Positions 36,016-45,122 are shown, counted from the stretch's first letter. The stretch: DNA of 64,000 nt from Pectobacterium cacticida (GCF_036885195.1 NZ_CP133656.1:868001-932000), one strand, 5' to 3'. A program made the numbers and translations. The notes: generated by a model from the sequence alone, not told the origin.

Positions 36016-36017
36016 TC

Positions 36018-36030
36018 ATTGTACTACAAT
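36018..36030 (+). promoter_or_regulatory. Candidate DgoR operator
   Basis: ATTGTA-C-TACAAT is a perfect palindrome 115 bases before dgoR. It fits the TxGT-N-ACxA pattern of FadR-subfamily GntR regulators and agrees with the inverted repeat reported for E. coli DgoR as I recall it. It would let DgoR repress its own operon until galactonate binds. Confidence 0.6.
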
Positions 36031-36144
36031 CCACTTAAAGTTTATGAACAATAGTTGTGAATTGTGCGGTGATCTTGCGACGCATAGGCGCGATACAAAT
36101 AAAATACTCGGCAACGTTTCCCTTTTATCTTTCGTGGAGCATCT

Positions 36145-36843
36145 ATGAGTAGCCAAGAGTTGAGCAAAACCGATCGCATTATTCTCGAGATAGGGCAGCA
36201 AATCGTCAGTGGTAAATATGCCCCCGGGTCTGCACTGCCAGCGGAAACCGAGCTGTGTGAAGAGTTCCAGACGTCACGGAACATCATTCGTGAAGTGCTT
36301 CGCTCGTTGATGTCGAAGCGGCTGGTGGAAATAAAACGCTATCGCGGTGCCTTTGTGGCTTTACGTAATCAATGGAATTACCTGGATACGGATGTTCTGC
36401 AGTGGTCGTTGGCGAATGATTATGACCCCCGACTGATCTCGGCGATGAGCGAGGTACGTAATCTGGTTGAACCGGTCGTTGCCCGTTGGGCTGCGGAAAG
36501 AGCGACCTCCAGTGAATTGGCCTTTATTGAAAAGGCGCTGAACGACATGATCGCTTATCACCAAAATCGTGACGCGTTCAATGAGGCTGACATCCGTTTT
36601 CATGAAGCGGTACTGGCATCGGTGCATAACCCGGTGCTGCAACAACTCAGTGTAGCGATAAGTTCCTTGCAGCGTGCCGTATTTGAACGGACCTATATGG
36701 CCGATAAAGCCAACATGCCGCGCACATTGCAGGAACATCAGGATTTGTATGATGCAATACGGCATCAGAACGTAGATGCAGCAGAACATGCGGCATTGAC
36801 AATGATCGCCAGCTCGACCAAAAGGCTGAAGGATATTACATGA
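36145..36843 (+). CDS. dgoR: D-galactonate-responsive GntR/FadR-family repressor DgoR
   Basis: A 232-residue regulator close to E. coli DgoR: an N-terminal winged helix-turn-helix (GSALPAETELCEEFQTSRNI, then IREVLRSLM) and a C-terminal FCD ligand domain (WNYLDTDVLQWSL, ADIRFHEAVLASVHNPVLQQ). In E. coli it represses the dgo operon and is released by D-galactonate. Its TGA overlaps the dgoK start (ATGA), so regulator and enzymes are co-transcribed from the promoter near the palindrome at 36018. Confidence 0.95.
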   Translation: MSSQELSKTDRIILEIGQQIVSGKYAPGSALPAETELCEEFQTSRNIIREVLRSLMSKRLVEIKRYRGAFVALRNQWNYLDTDVLQWSLANDYDPRLISAMSEVRNLVEPVVARWAAERATSSELAFIEKALNDMIAYHQNRDAFNEADIRFHEAVLASVHNPVLQQLSVAISSLQRAVFERTYMADKANMPRTLQEHQDLYDAIRHQNVDAAEHAALTMIASSTKRLKDIT

Positions 36844-37736
36844 GAGAAAGTTATATCGCCATTGACTGGGGCTCGACCAACTTGCGCGCCTGGCTCTACC
36901 TGAACGGTGAGTGTACTGACTACCTAGAGTCAGAAGCGGGGGTGACCCGACTCAATGGCCGTACACCCAAACAGGTTTTCCGCGACACACTTTTGCCATG
37001 GCAAACTCATCAGGTACCGGTTCTGATGGCAGGAATGGTTGGCAGCAACGCAGGATGGATGACAGTACCTTATCTGCCTTGCCCTACGCGGCTGACTGAT
37101 TTGTCCAAACAGTTAACGCGGGTTGAGCAGGCCGCGCCGTTCTACGCGTGGATTATTCCCGGTCTGAGTGTGATCAACGAGGGTAATTGCAATGTCATTC
37201 GCGGTGAAGAAACACAGTTAATCGGTGCTTATACAGAATGTCCGGCTTCACTGTATTTGATGCCGGGCACGCACAGTAAATGGGTGCAGATTGATGGCAG
37301 CGTGATTGTTGATTTTCGCACCGTCATGACCGGCGAACTCCACCATTTGCTGATGCACCATTCGCTGATTGGTATCGGTCTGACGGAGCAACAGGCAAAT
37401 CCGGCAGTATTTCAGCAAGGGCTGGAGAGGGGTTTCCAGGAAACCAACATTATTCGCAGCCTTTTTGAGGTCCGTGCAGCGCATGTATTAGGGCAATTGG
37501 ATAAAAGCGCCGTCAGTGAATGGCTATCAGGGGTATTAATCGGCAATGAAGTGGCGCAAATGCAGCAGCAATACTGCGCCACTGGCGATAAACCCATCAC
37601 CTTGATTGGTAGTCCAAAATTGACCGCGCGTTATCAGCAAGCATTGAAGTTTGCCGGGCTGACCTGGCAAACACTGGAAGGTAACCGCGCCTTCCAAACT
37701 GGTATAAGGATTATTATCAATGAGTTGGAATACTAA
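36840..37736 (+). CDS. dgoK: 2-dehydro-3-deoxygalactonokinase
   Basis: Phosphorylates KDGal at C6, second step of the DeLey-Doudoroff galactonate route. The 298-residue protein starts with the phosphate-binding IAIDWGSTNLRAWL and contains LMPGTHSKWVQIDG and FRTVMTGELHHLL, typical of DgoK. It overlaps dgoR by 4 bases and dgoA by 17 bases, so all are tightly coupled. Confidence 0.95.
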   Translation: MRESYIAIDWGSTNLRAWLYLNGECTDYLESEAGVTRLNGRTPKQVFRDTLLPWQTHQVPVLMAGMVGSNAGWMTVPYLPCPTRLTDLSKQLTRVEQAAPFYAWIIPGLSVINEGNCNVIRGEETQLIGAYTECPASLYLMPGTHSKWVQIDGSVIVDFRTVMTGELHHLLMHHSLIGIGLTEQQANPAVFQQGLERGFQETNIIRSLFEVRAAHVLGQLDKSAVSEWLSGVLIGNEVAQMQQQYCATGDKPITLIGSPKLTARYQQALKFAGLTWQTLEGNRAFQTGIRIIINELEY

Positions 37737-38337
37737 TCTTCCGTTGATCGCCATTCTGCGTGGCATTACGCCACCAGAGGTTCAGACGCATGTGGCAGCA
37801 TTGTTAGAGGCAGGTTTTGATGCAGTGGAGATCCCACTCAACTCTCCTGACTGGCAGCGCAGCATCAGTGAAACGGTGAAGGCGTTTGGGCATCGTGCGC
37901 TGATTGGTGCCGGTACGGTGTTGCAACCTGCGCAAGTTGATGAACTGAATGCAATGGGCAGCCGTCTGGTGGTCACCCCCAATATTCAGCCGGAAGTGAT
38001 TCGCCGAGCGGTGGGATATGGCATGACCGTTTGCCCTGGCTGCGCGACGGCGACGGAAGCCTTCGCTGCGTTGGATGCGGGCGCTCAGGCGCTGAAAGTC
38101 TTCCCTTCCAACTCATTTGGACCGGATTACATCAAAGCGTTGAAAGCCGTGCTACCGCCAGAAATTCCGGTTTTTGCGGTGGGTGGTATCACGCCTGCTA
38201 ATTTACATCTCTATCTTAATGCCGGCTGTATCGGTGCCGGGTTAGGAAGCGATCTCTACCGTGCCGGACAATCAGTTGAACGTACGGCACAGCAAGCCAA
38301 CTCGTTTGTTAAAGCCTATAAGGAATCGACCCGATGA
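37720..38337 (+). CDS. dgoA: 2-dehydro-3-deoxy-6-phosphogalactonate aldolase
   Basis: Cleaves KDPGal to pyruvate and glyceraldehyde 3-phosphate. The 205-residue class I aldolase has the expected residues R14 and E37 (ILRGITP, AVEIPLNSP) and Schiff-base K126 (AGAQALKVFPS). It overlaps dgoD by 4 bases. It is a separate protein from dgoD; in older E. coli annotation the two were merged. Confidence 0.95.
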   Translation: MSWNTNLPLIAILRGITPPEVQTHVAALLEAGFDAVEIPLNSPDWQRSISETVKAFGHRALIGAGTVLQPAQVDELNAMGSRLVVTPNIQPEVIRRAVGYGMTVCPGCATATEAFAALDAGAQALKVFPSNSFGPDYIKALKAVLPPEIPVFAVGGITPANLHLYLNAGCIGAGLGSDLYRAGQSVERTAQQANSFVKAYKESTR

Positions 38338-39482
38338 AAGTGACTAAACTAACCACATACCGGCTACCGCCACGCTGGATGTTCCTGAAAATAGAAACGG
38401 ATGAAGGCATTGTCGGTTGGGGAGAGCCGGTTGTTGAAGGCCGTGCCCGCAGTGTTGAGGCCGCTGTGCATGAGCTGTCTGAATATGTGATCGGGCAGGA
38501 TCCGGCGCGAATCAATGACATTTGGCAGACGCTCTATCGTGGTGGATTTTATCGCGGTGGTCCGATTCTAATGAGCGCGATTTCCGGCATCGATCAGGCT
38601 CTGTGGGACATTAAGGGCAAAGCCCTGGGGGTTCCTGTCTATCAACTGCTCGGTGGTTTGGTTCGCGATAAGATCAAAGCCTACAGTTGGGTTGGCGGCG
38701 ACCGTCCAGCGGATGTGATTGAAGGCATTAAAAAGTTGAAAGGCATTGGTTTTGATACCTTTAAACTTAATGGTTGCGAAGAGATGGGCTTGATAGACAA
38801 CTCACGCAACGTTGACGCCGCCGTCGCCGTCGTGGCGCAAATACGTGAGGCATTCGGTAACAGCATTGAGTTCGGACTCGACTTCCACGGCCGCGTCAAT
38901 GCACCTATGGCGAAGATCCTGATTAAAGAGCTCGAACCTTACCGTCCGCTATTTATCGAAGAACCGGTACTGGCTGAGCAGGCCGAATATTATCCTCGCT
39001 TGGCCGCGCAAACGCATATTCCCATTGCGGCTGGTGAACGCATGTTCTCGCGCTTTGAGTTCAAACGCGTATTGGCCAACGGGGGTTTAGCCATTATCCA
39101 ACCGGATCTGTCCCACGCGGGTGGGATCACAGAATGCTTCAAAATTGCGGCGATGTCAGAGTCTTACGATATTTCGCTGGCACCGCACTGCCCATTGGGG
39201 CCGCTCGCATTGGCTTCTTGCCTGCATCTGGATTTTGTGGCGCGTAACGCGGTATTCCAAGAACAGAGTATGGGTATCCATTATAATAAGGGTGCCGAAT
39301 TATTGGATTATGTCGTTAATAAAGACGATTTTACCATGACCGATGGTTATTTCTATCCGCTGAATAAACCCGGATTGGGTGTTGAAATTAATGAAGCGTT
39401 GGTGATTGAATGCAGTAAGAACGCACCTGATTGGCGCAACCCAATTTGGCGTCATGAAGACGGTGCCGTAGCCGAATGGTAA
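38334..39482 (+). CDS. dgoD: D-galactonate dehydratase
   Basis: Enolase-superfamily enzyme converting D-galactonate to 2-keto-3-deoxygalactonate, first step of the pathway. The 382-residue protein has E. coli length and the key residues: metal ligands D183, E209 and E235, and the acid/base histidines H185 (GLDFHGRV) and H285 (APHCPLGP). It closes the dgoRKAD block; the E. coli transporter gene dgoT is not next. Confidence 0.97.
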   Translation: MKVTKLTTYRLPPRWMFLKIETDEGIVGWGEPVVEGRARSVEAAVHELSEYVIGQDPARINDIWQTLYRGGFYRGGPILMSAISGIDQALWDIKGKALGVPVYQLLGGLVRDKIKAYSWVGGDRPADVIEGIKKLKGIGFDTFKLNGCEEMGLIDNSRNVDAAVAVVAQIREAFGNSIEFGLDFHGRVNAPMAKILIKELEPYRPLFIEEPVLAEQAEYYPRLAAQTHIPIAAGERMFSRFEFKRVLANGGLAIIQPDLSHAGGITECFKIAAMSESYDISLAPHCPLGPLALASCLHLDFVARNAVFQEQSMGIHYNKGAELLDYVVNKDDFTMTDGYFYPLNKPGLGVEINEALVIECSKNAPDWRNPIWRHEDGAVAEW

Positions 39483-39576
39483 CCCATCCTATATAGGTTA
39501 AATAAAAGGAATATACAGTAAGAATATATCAATAAAGTCATTAATAAAATATCGATTATCCGTATTTGCTTTTGAA

Positions 39577-39591
39577 TCCACACGGTGTGGA
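39577..39591 (+). promoter_or_regulatory. Palindrome between dgoD and the transporter gene
   Basis: TCCACAC-G-GTGTGGA is a perfect palindrome with 7-bp arms, about 50 bases before the transporter start. It is unlike the dgoR operator and may be a site for another regulator. There is no T run, so it is unlikely to be a terminator. Confidence 0.4.
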
Positions 39592-39642
39592 ATGGCCATC
39601 TTATGCCATGACACTAGGGTTAGACTCATTAAGGTGACAATA

Positions 39643-40959
39643 ATGAACATCGATCCGTGCTCTACAACACTCAGTAAATTAAATGCAAAAATAATACCCT
39701 TTATTATTATTTGCTACTTTGTTGCCAATTTGGATAAAACCAATATATCCGTTGCGGCACTGCAAATGAATGCCGATTTGGGCCTGTCTGCCAGTATGTA
39801 TGGCCTGGGGGTAGGGATGTTCTATATCTCCTACATCATTTTTGAAATACCCAGTAACGTCATTATGACGCGGGTTGGTGCACGTATCTGGATTGCGCGC
39901 ATCATGATTACCTGGGGGATTGTCAGCACCGGGATGTCATTGATCCATACGCCGACACAACTGTACGTGATGCGCTTTTTGCTGGGTATGGCGGAAGCTG
40001 GGTTTACACCGGGGATTATCTACTATATCTCCTGCTGGTTTCCCAAGAGCAACCGAGCCCGTGCCATGTCGTTCTTCTATATGGGCTCGGTGCTGGCGTC
40101 AGTGATTGGATTACCCATTTCCGGCAGTATTCTCAATATGCACGGTATTGCCGATATCGCGGGCTGGCGCTGGCTGTTTGCGATGGAAGGTATCCCGGCC
40201 ATTATTCTCGGCTGTCTGGTACTGTTATGCCTGCCGGATACGCCAAACCATGCCTCCTGGCTGAGTGCGGACGAGAAAAAGTGGCTGAACACGACGTTAG
40301 AACAAGAGAAGGGGAGCGCAGACGTAGGGAAACATCACTCATGGGCCAGTGCCCTCAGGAACAAAGTGGTATTGCTATTGAGTCTGGTGTGGTTCTTGCA
40401 GGCATTTTGCTCAATTGGTATTACGCTCTTCCTGCCATTAATTATTAAAAGTGTGGCTACCGCACAGAGCAATTTTGTTATTAGCGTTTTGTCGGCCATT
40501 CCTTTTGCTTTTGCCGCTCTGTTTATGTACGTGAATGGACGTCATTCGGATCTGACCAAAGAGCGCTCACTGCATCTGGGCGTGCCGTTAATTATTTCCG
40601 GCTTACTGCTGGCCGCGTCGATATACACCAGTAATCTCTTTATTGCCTATATTATGCTGGTATTGACCGTTGGTTTTAACTTCGCACTGACCCCAATATT
40701 CTGGGCGGTAACGACTGAAAAATTAGCGGGTGTCGCTGCAGCGGCTTCTATCGCTTTCATTAATGCTATTGCCAACTTTGCCGGTCTGGGATTGCCGCCA
40801 TTGCTGGGAAAAATTAAGGACGTCACCGGCAGTTTCCATTATGGTTTATTGATCATTGCTACGGCATTGGTTATCGGCGGCATCGTCGGTATCTATGTCG
40901 GTCGCCCGTCCAAAATAATGGCGAGAACATCGTCAGAATCATCGTTATCGCAACACTAA
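39643..40959 (+). CDS. MFS transporter, anion:cation symporter (ACS) type
   Basis: A 438-residue protein with about 12 membrane segments and the MFS patterns YVMRFLLGMAEAGFTPGIIY and the central loop ending DTPNHASWLSADEKKWL. It resembles ACS-family permeases for carboxylates (tartrate, phthalate, hydroxy acids) more than DgoT. The start at 39643 (MNIDPCSTTLSKLNAK) follows AAGG; open sequence from 39592 looks spurious. Its place after dgoD suggests D-galactonate or a related sugar acid as substrate, but it could serve the hydroxyacid dehydrogenase that follows. Confidence 0.85.
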   Translation: MNIDPCSTTLSKLNAKIIPFIIICYFVANLDKTNISVAALQMNADLGLSASMYGLGVGMFYISYIIFEIPSNVIMTRVGARIWIARIMITWGIVSTGMSLIHTPTQLYVMRFLLGMAEAGFTPGIIYYISCWFPKSNRARAMSFFYMGSVLASVIGLPISGSILNMHGIADIAGWRWLFAMEGIPAIILGCLVLLCLPDTPNHASWLSADEKKWLNTTLEQEKGSADVGKHHSWASALRNKVVLLLSLVWFLQAFCSIGITLFLPLIIKSVATAQSNFVISVLSAIPFAFAALFMYVNGRHSDLTKERSLHLGVPLIISGLLLAASIYTSNLFIAYIMLVLTVGFNFALTPIFWAVTTEKLAGVAAAASIAFINAIANFAGLGLPPLLGKIKDVTGSFHYGLLIIATALVIGGIVGIYVGRPSKIMARTSSESSLSQH

Positions 40960-40968
40960 GGTCTCATT

Positions 40969-41916
40969 ATGAAGAATACTGCGGTTAAACAGAAAGTATT
41001 GAAACAGGCATCGCTGCCAGATCTGTTGAATGAACAACTGAACGCGCTATACGATGTGTATGAATACAACGACATGGCCGCCGGGGAGTTTGACCGGTTG
41101 GCCGCAGAGTTTCGTGTCGTAATCACCAACGGCGAAGCCGTGGTTAGTCGCGAATTTATGGCGCAGCTACCTAACCTTGAACTTATCAGCGATTTTGGTG
41201 TGGGCTATGACGGTATTGATGTTGCCGCAGCAAGAGAGCGTGGGATCGCCGTGACCCATACCCCCGGCGTATTGACGGATGATGTTGCCGACCTGGCCAT
41301 AGGGTTGATGCTGGCAACGTCACGCCAGATCCCCGGAGCACAACGCTTTATCGAACAAGGGGGATGGCAGAAGGGCGGTTACCCGTGGACCCGTAAAGTT
41401 TCAGGGGCGCGGTTAGGCATTATTGGCATGGGGCGTATTGGGCGGACTATCGCCAAACGCGCTGCTGCATTTGATATGTCGATCGCCTATACGGATCGCG
41501 CCGCACTTGCCGACATGGATCACACCTTCCATGCAACATTGCTATCGCTGGCCGAGGCGAGTGATTTTCTGGTGGTCTGTACCAACGGAGGTGCTGAAAC
41601 CCGCGGCCTCGTTAACCGCGATGTATTGAATGCTCTGGGCGCGGAAGGCATTCTGATTAATATTTCCCGTGGATCGGTAGTTGATGAGCGGGCGCTGATT
41701 GAAGCCATCGAAGAGGGGACACTCGGGGGAGCCGGTCTGGATGTTTTCACCGACGAACCGCACGTCCCGCACGCATTGTTACACCGGGCAAATGTGGTGG
41801 TCACACCGCATATGGCCAGTGCTACCTGGGCGACGCGCAAAGAGATGTCGCGTCTGGTGCTGGAAAATGTCAACGCCTATTTTGCTGGCGAGCCGTTGGT
41901 TACACCGATTCCGTAG
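40969..41916 (+). CDS. D-isomer-specific 2-hydroxyacid dehydrogenase
   Basis: A 315-residue NAD(P)-dependent dehydrogenase. The dinucleotide motif GMGRIG is at 153-158 and the catalytic triad R234 (NISRGSVVDE), E263 (FTDEP) and H281 (TPHMAS) is present. It resembles hydroxypyruvate/glyoxylate reductases such as GhrB-type enzymes. It follows the transporter by 9 bases, so the two are probably one operon; the physiological substrate cannot be told from sequence. Confidence 0.88.
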   Translation: MKNTAVKQKVLKQASLPDLLNEQLNALYDVYEYNDMAAGEFDRLAAEFRVVITNGEAVVSREFMAQLPNLELISDFGVGYDGIDVAAARERGIAVTHTPGVLTDDVADLAIGLMLATSRQIPGAQRFIEQGGWQKGGYPWTRKVSGARLGIIGMGRIGRTIAKRAAAFDMSIAYTDRAALADMDHTFHATLLSLAEASDFLVVCTNGGAETRGLVNRDVLNALGAEGILINISRGSVVDERALIEAIEEGTLGGAGLDVFTDEPHVPHALLHRANVVVTPHMASATWATRKEMSRLVLENVNAYFAGEPLVTPIP

Positions 41917-41947
41917 TAATCGAGTGAAGATGTATTCTGCCTTTAAA

Positions 41948-42127
41948 TCAAAGCGTGGCGTTAAGCCGCGCTTCACCGAAATCTTCAATATCCTCCCACC
42001 CATCGCAGCCCGCAATAACAGCACACAAGGTTAAAAACAAAATATCGATAAGCGAGTCGGTAATCTTTGCCGACTGACGCGGTTCTTGAATATTGGAGAA
42101 ATAGTGCGTGAACGAATCAAAACTCAT
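41948..42127 (-). pseudogene. N-terminal fragment of an ISAs1-family (H-repeat) transposase
   Basis: MSFDSFTHYFSNIQEPRQSA, then IDILFLTLCAVIAGCDGWED and IEDFGEARL, match the start of H-repeat transposases. The similarity stops after about 58 residues and the rest of the gene is absent, so this is a scar of a former insertion or of recombination at one. Confidence 0.75.
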
Positions 42128-42132
42128 GGAAT

Positions 42133-42510
42133 GTGCCTGATAAACCACTATCAGATCATAAACATCACTTCAAATCAATCATCCAGGCTTGTACAAAATA
42201 TGTTCGTGATCTTGCCCTGCATCAGTACAACTGGCAGCAACGTCCCTTGTTATCGATAAAAGATGCTGTCGCTCCGGTTGCGCAGGCTGCGGTGCAGGCC
42301 GTTGTTATGGCGCTACAGGGCATGAGCGGTAGTCTGGATATACTTGATGGCGAAAAGGGATTTTGGCGCATGATCGGCTCAGACCGGTTCGCTCAGGAAA
42401 TTCTTACGCATTCTCTTGGCAGCCGCTGGTATGTGGATTATGGCAGTTTAAAAACTATCCAACCTGTCGCTGGGTTATCAAACGCGGTGGATTACGAAAT
42501 GGCGACGTAA
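42133..42510 (+). pseudogene. Fragment resembling the middle of an MmgE/PrpD-family protein
   Basis: A 125-codon open frame. The part VAQAAVQAVVMALQGMSGSL, then DILDGEKGFWRMIGSD, followed by LGSRWYVDYGSLKTIQP, resembles the central region of MmgE/PrpD proteins (2-methylcitrate dehydratase type). Its beginning and end have no counterpart, and the length is a fraction of the family's roughly 450 residues. It abuts the transposase scar. Expression or function is unlikely. Confidence 0.5.
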
Positions 42511-42676
42511 AGGCGTAATTAGGTGGGAATAATTTCAGGGAAAGAGCAGAAGGGACAAAGTCATGCTAAACCCCCACTCACTATTAAAAATGGCGGTAAA
42601 AAGGTAAAATAGTAAAACTACGATCGTTATTAAATGATATTTATTGCTTTTTATTGAAGATTATTCAGGAGTTATC

Positions 42677-43018
42677 ATGCAACAGCTACCCCATTGTCCG
42701 AAATGCAGTTCCGAATACACGTGGCAGGATGGTGAAATGTTTAACTGCCCTGAATGTGGGAATGAGTGGTCTCTGGCAGACAATATAGCGGAGCAGGAAG
42801 ATGGGCTAGTGGTCAAAGACGCTAATGGTAACCTACTGGCGGACGGTGATACGGTGACGGTGATTAAAGATTTGAAAGTAAAGGGAAGTTCAACGCCGCT
42901 GAAAATCGGCACCCGCGTGAAAGGTATTCGTCTGGTGGAAGGCGATCATAATATTGACTGTAAGATCGACGGTTTCGGCCCGATGAAACTGAAATCCGAG
43001 TTTGTGAAGAAAAACTGA
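42677..43018 (+). CDS. yjdM: YjdM (PhnA-domain) zinc-ribbon protein
   Basis: A 113-residue protein like E. coli YjdM (formerly PhnA): an N-terminal zinc ribbon with two CxxC pairs (HCPKCSSEY and NCPECGNEW) and the PhnA domain ending IDGFGPMKLKSEFVKKN. The start at 42677 has an AGGAG site; open sequence from 42644 is not conserved. Despite the old name it is not needed for phosphonate use, and its function is unclear. Confidence 0.92.
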   Translation: MQQLPHCPKCSSEYTWQDGEMFNCPECGNEWSLADNIAEQEDGLVVKDANGNLLADGDTVTVIKDLKVKGSSTPLKIGTRVKGIRLVEGDHNIDCKIDGFGPMKLKSEFVKKN

Positions 43019-43151
43019 TTCGTAACGCTGATAGGCGCGGCTTTGTCGGTCATCGGCGCGTCGCTTTTTTTCCTCTCTGGCTGGTTTTTTCACGCCAGAC
43101 AATCCTTTACCATAGCAGGTACTCATTTCTAACCTGCTATAGGGATATCTA

Positions 43152-44240
43152 ATGCGCCATTCGGTTCGCTTGCTTCCTGTGCTCGTTTTACTTTCGGCCT
43201 GTAGTAGTCAGCCAGCGCCCCCTCCCGCAGAAACGCCTTCGGGCAACCCTTTTAAGGGCGGCGGTTTTCTGCTGGAGCCCGCACATCGGGCGCATCCCCT
43301 AGGCGGCGATTTTGCGGCTAACCCTGCCGCTGCGCAGTTTATCGACAAAATGGTGCGGGAGCACGGTTTCGACCGTCAGCAATTGCATGACGTACTGGCG
43401 CAGGCGAAAAGTCTGGATTGGGTGATCCGCCTGATGGACCGGCAAGCCCCGACGTCGCGTCCGCCTTCCGGGCCGAACGGTGCCTGGAATCGTTACCGCA
43501 ATAAGTTTATTACGCCAGATAATGTGCAGAATGGCGTTGCGTTCTGGAATCAATATCAGGATGCATTACAGCGCGCCCATAATATCTATGGAGTTCCACC
43601 TGAAATCATCGTCGGCATCATTGGCGTTGAAACACGGTGGGGCAGGGTGATGGGGAAAACGCGCATTATTGATGCGTTGGCAACGCTGGCGTTTAATTAT
43701 CCGCGTCGTGCCGAGTATTTTTCGGGCGAACTGGAAACGTTTCTGCTGATGGCGCGCAACGAAGGAAACGATCCGCTTAGTCTGCGCGGCTCTTATGCTG
43801 GCGCAATGGGTTATGGTCAATTTATGCCCTCATCCTTTAAGCATTATGCTGTTGACTTTGATGGCGACGGTCATGTCAATTTGTGGGATCCGGTGGATGC
43901 GATAGGTAGCGTGGCTAACTACTTTAAAGCGCACGGCTGGGTTGCCGGAGCACCCGTGGCGGTGCAGGCAAATGGTCAGGCTCCACAGTTGGCCCAGGGT
44001 TTTACTACCCGCTATTCACTGGCGGAACTTAAGGCCGCAGGCTTGACGCCGCAGCAATCGCTGGCGGGATATCGTGAAGCCAGTCTGCTAAGGCTGGATG
44101 TCGGTACGGGCTATCAGTATTGGTTCGGGCTGCCGAACTTCTACACCATTACACGTTACAACCGCAGCACACATTATGCCATGGCCGTATGGCAGCTCGG
44201 TGAAGCTGTCAGCCGCGCACGGTCAGGACTGGCAATGTAG
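43152..44240 (+). CDS. mltB: Membrane-bound lytic murein transglycosylase B
   Basis: Outer-membrane lipoprotein that cuts peptidoglycan glycan strands with 1,6-anhydro-MurNAc formation. The 362-residue precursor has the lipobox LSAC (C17), catalytic E160 in IIGVETRWGRVMGKT, the YGQFMPSSF segment and the EF-hand-like calcium site DFDGDGHVNLWDP. Its last 18 bases overlap convergently with the end of the LysR gene. Confidence 0.95.
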   Translation: MRHSVRLLPVLVLLSACSSQPAPPPAETPSGNPFKGGGFLLEPAHRAHPLGGDFAANPAAAQFIDKMVREHGFDRQQLHDVLAQAKSLDWVIRLMDRQAPTSRPPSGPNGAWNRYRNKFITPDNVQNGVAFWNQYQDALQRAHNIYGVPPEIIVGIIGVETRWGRVMGKTRIIDALATLAFNYPRRAEYFSGELETFLLMARNEGNDPLSLRGSYAGAMGYGQFMPSSFKHYAVDFDGDGHVNLWDPVDAIGSVANYFKAHGWVAGAPVAVQANGQAPQLAQGFTTRYSLAELKAAGLTPQQSLAGYREASLLRLDVGTGYQYWFGLPNFYTITRYNRSTHYAMAVWQLGEAVSRARSGLAM

Positions 44241-45122
44241 CCGAAATAACTTGGCTAACTGTGCGCCCATCGGGGATAGCAGGGTGTCTTTACGCTGAAT
44301 CAAATAAAAGTGAGCCTTGGGTAAGGGAGTATCTAACTCCAGAACCCGAAGGCGTCCACCCAATATCGGATCCTCGGCGATGTCGCGTGACATAATGCTG
44401 ATAAAGTCGGTGCGCGCGACCAGGCTCATCGTTGATAGCAGGGTTTCGCAGGTCACGCTGACATGCGGCTGTCGGGGGAGCGTGTTGAACAGATCAAATA
44501 GCCGAGTGTAATAGCTACCGCGCGGCGTGGGTAGTACCCATTCATAGTCCATCAAATCATCTAGTTCATGTGCCTTGCGTAGCGGGTGGTCGTTCCTAAC
44601 CACAATGCAGTATTCTTTTTCCATAAGTTTTTCATATAACAGTTCGTTATCATAGGATGAACCCGAATAGGTATTGATGGTGAAATCCAGCTTACCCTGA
44701 CGTAGCTCGGCGATCATCGCCACGAGTTGCCCCTCTGTAATGCGCAGTTTGACGCGCGGGTAGAGACGATGAAACCGGTTAATGATATCCGGCATCACGG
44801 TATTTACGACGCTAGCGCCAACACCGATGTTTACCCGGCCTGACGCCTGTCCAAGCCGTTGCTGTATGTCTTCACGGGCGACGCGAAGCTCTTCCATCAC
44901 CAGACTGGCATGATGAAAATAGGCTTCGCCACAGTCGGTTAGCACCACTCCCTGACGGTGACGTAAGAACAGTCGTGTGCCCAGGCAATTCTCTAGTTCC
45001 TGAATTGCTTTGGTCAGCGCAGGCTGTGATAGCGATAGATGACGTGCGGCGGCGCGGATGCTGCCATGCCGCGCCACTTCGACAAACGACTGTAATTGAT
45101 GCAATTTCACATTCTGCGCCAT
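44223..45122 (-). CDS. abgR: LysR-family regulator, AbgR-like
   Basis: A 299-residue LysR protein: N-terminal winged helix (LQSFVEVARHGSIRAAARHL, then SQPALTKAIQELE) and a periplasmic-binding-like effector domain. It resembles AbgR and stands divergent from abgA/abgT, the classical LysR arrangement, so it likely controls p-aminobenzoyl-glutamate uptake and cleavage. The 183-bp intergenic region holds the palindrome at 45146-45159. Confidence 0.85.
   Translation of the reverse strand: MAQNVKLHQLQSFVEVARHGSIRAAARHLSLSQPALTKAIQELENCLGTRLFLRHRQGVVLTDCGEAYFHHASLVMEELRVAREDIQQRLGQASGRVNIGVGASVVNTVMPDIINRFHRLYPRVKLRITEGQLVAMIAELRQGKLDFTINTYSGSSYDNELLYEKLMEKEYCIVVRNDHPLRKAHELDDLMDYEWVLPTPRGSYYTRLFDLFNTLPRQPHVSVTCETLLSTMSLVARTDFISIMSRDIAEDPILGGRLRVLELDTPLPKAHFYLIQRKDTLLSPMGAQLAKLFRLHCQS

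Larger units (their letters stand above)
35423..36017. other. AT-rich accessory stretch between IS66 and dgoR
   Basis: About 600 bp of low-GC sequence, unlike the flanking core DNA. It contains one small ORF with a ribosome site (35461-35610), a 12-bp perfect inverted repeat (35697-35730), a tandem 12-bp duplication (35892-35915) inside a short minus-strand open frame (35875-36015), and no gene I can name. It probably belongs to the remains of the integrase island. Confidence 0.6.

Noticed and set aside
42520..42550. Possible ISAs1 end (GTGGGAATAATTTCAGGG)
   Set aside because: Looks suggestive next to the transposase scar, but I cannot verify the family end sequence from memory.
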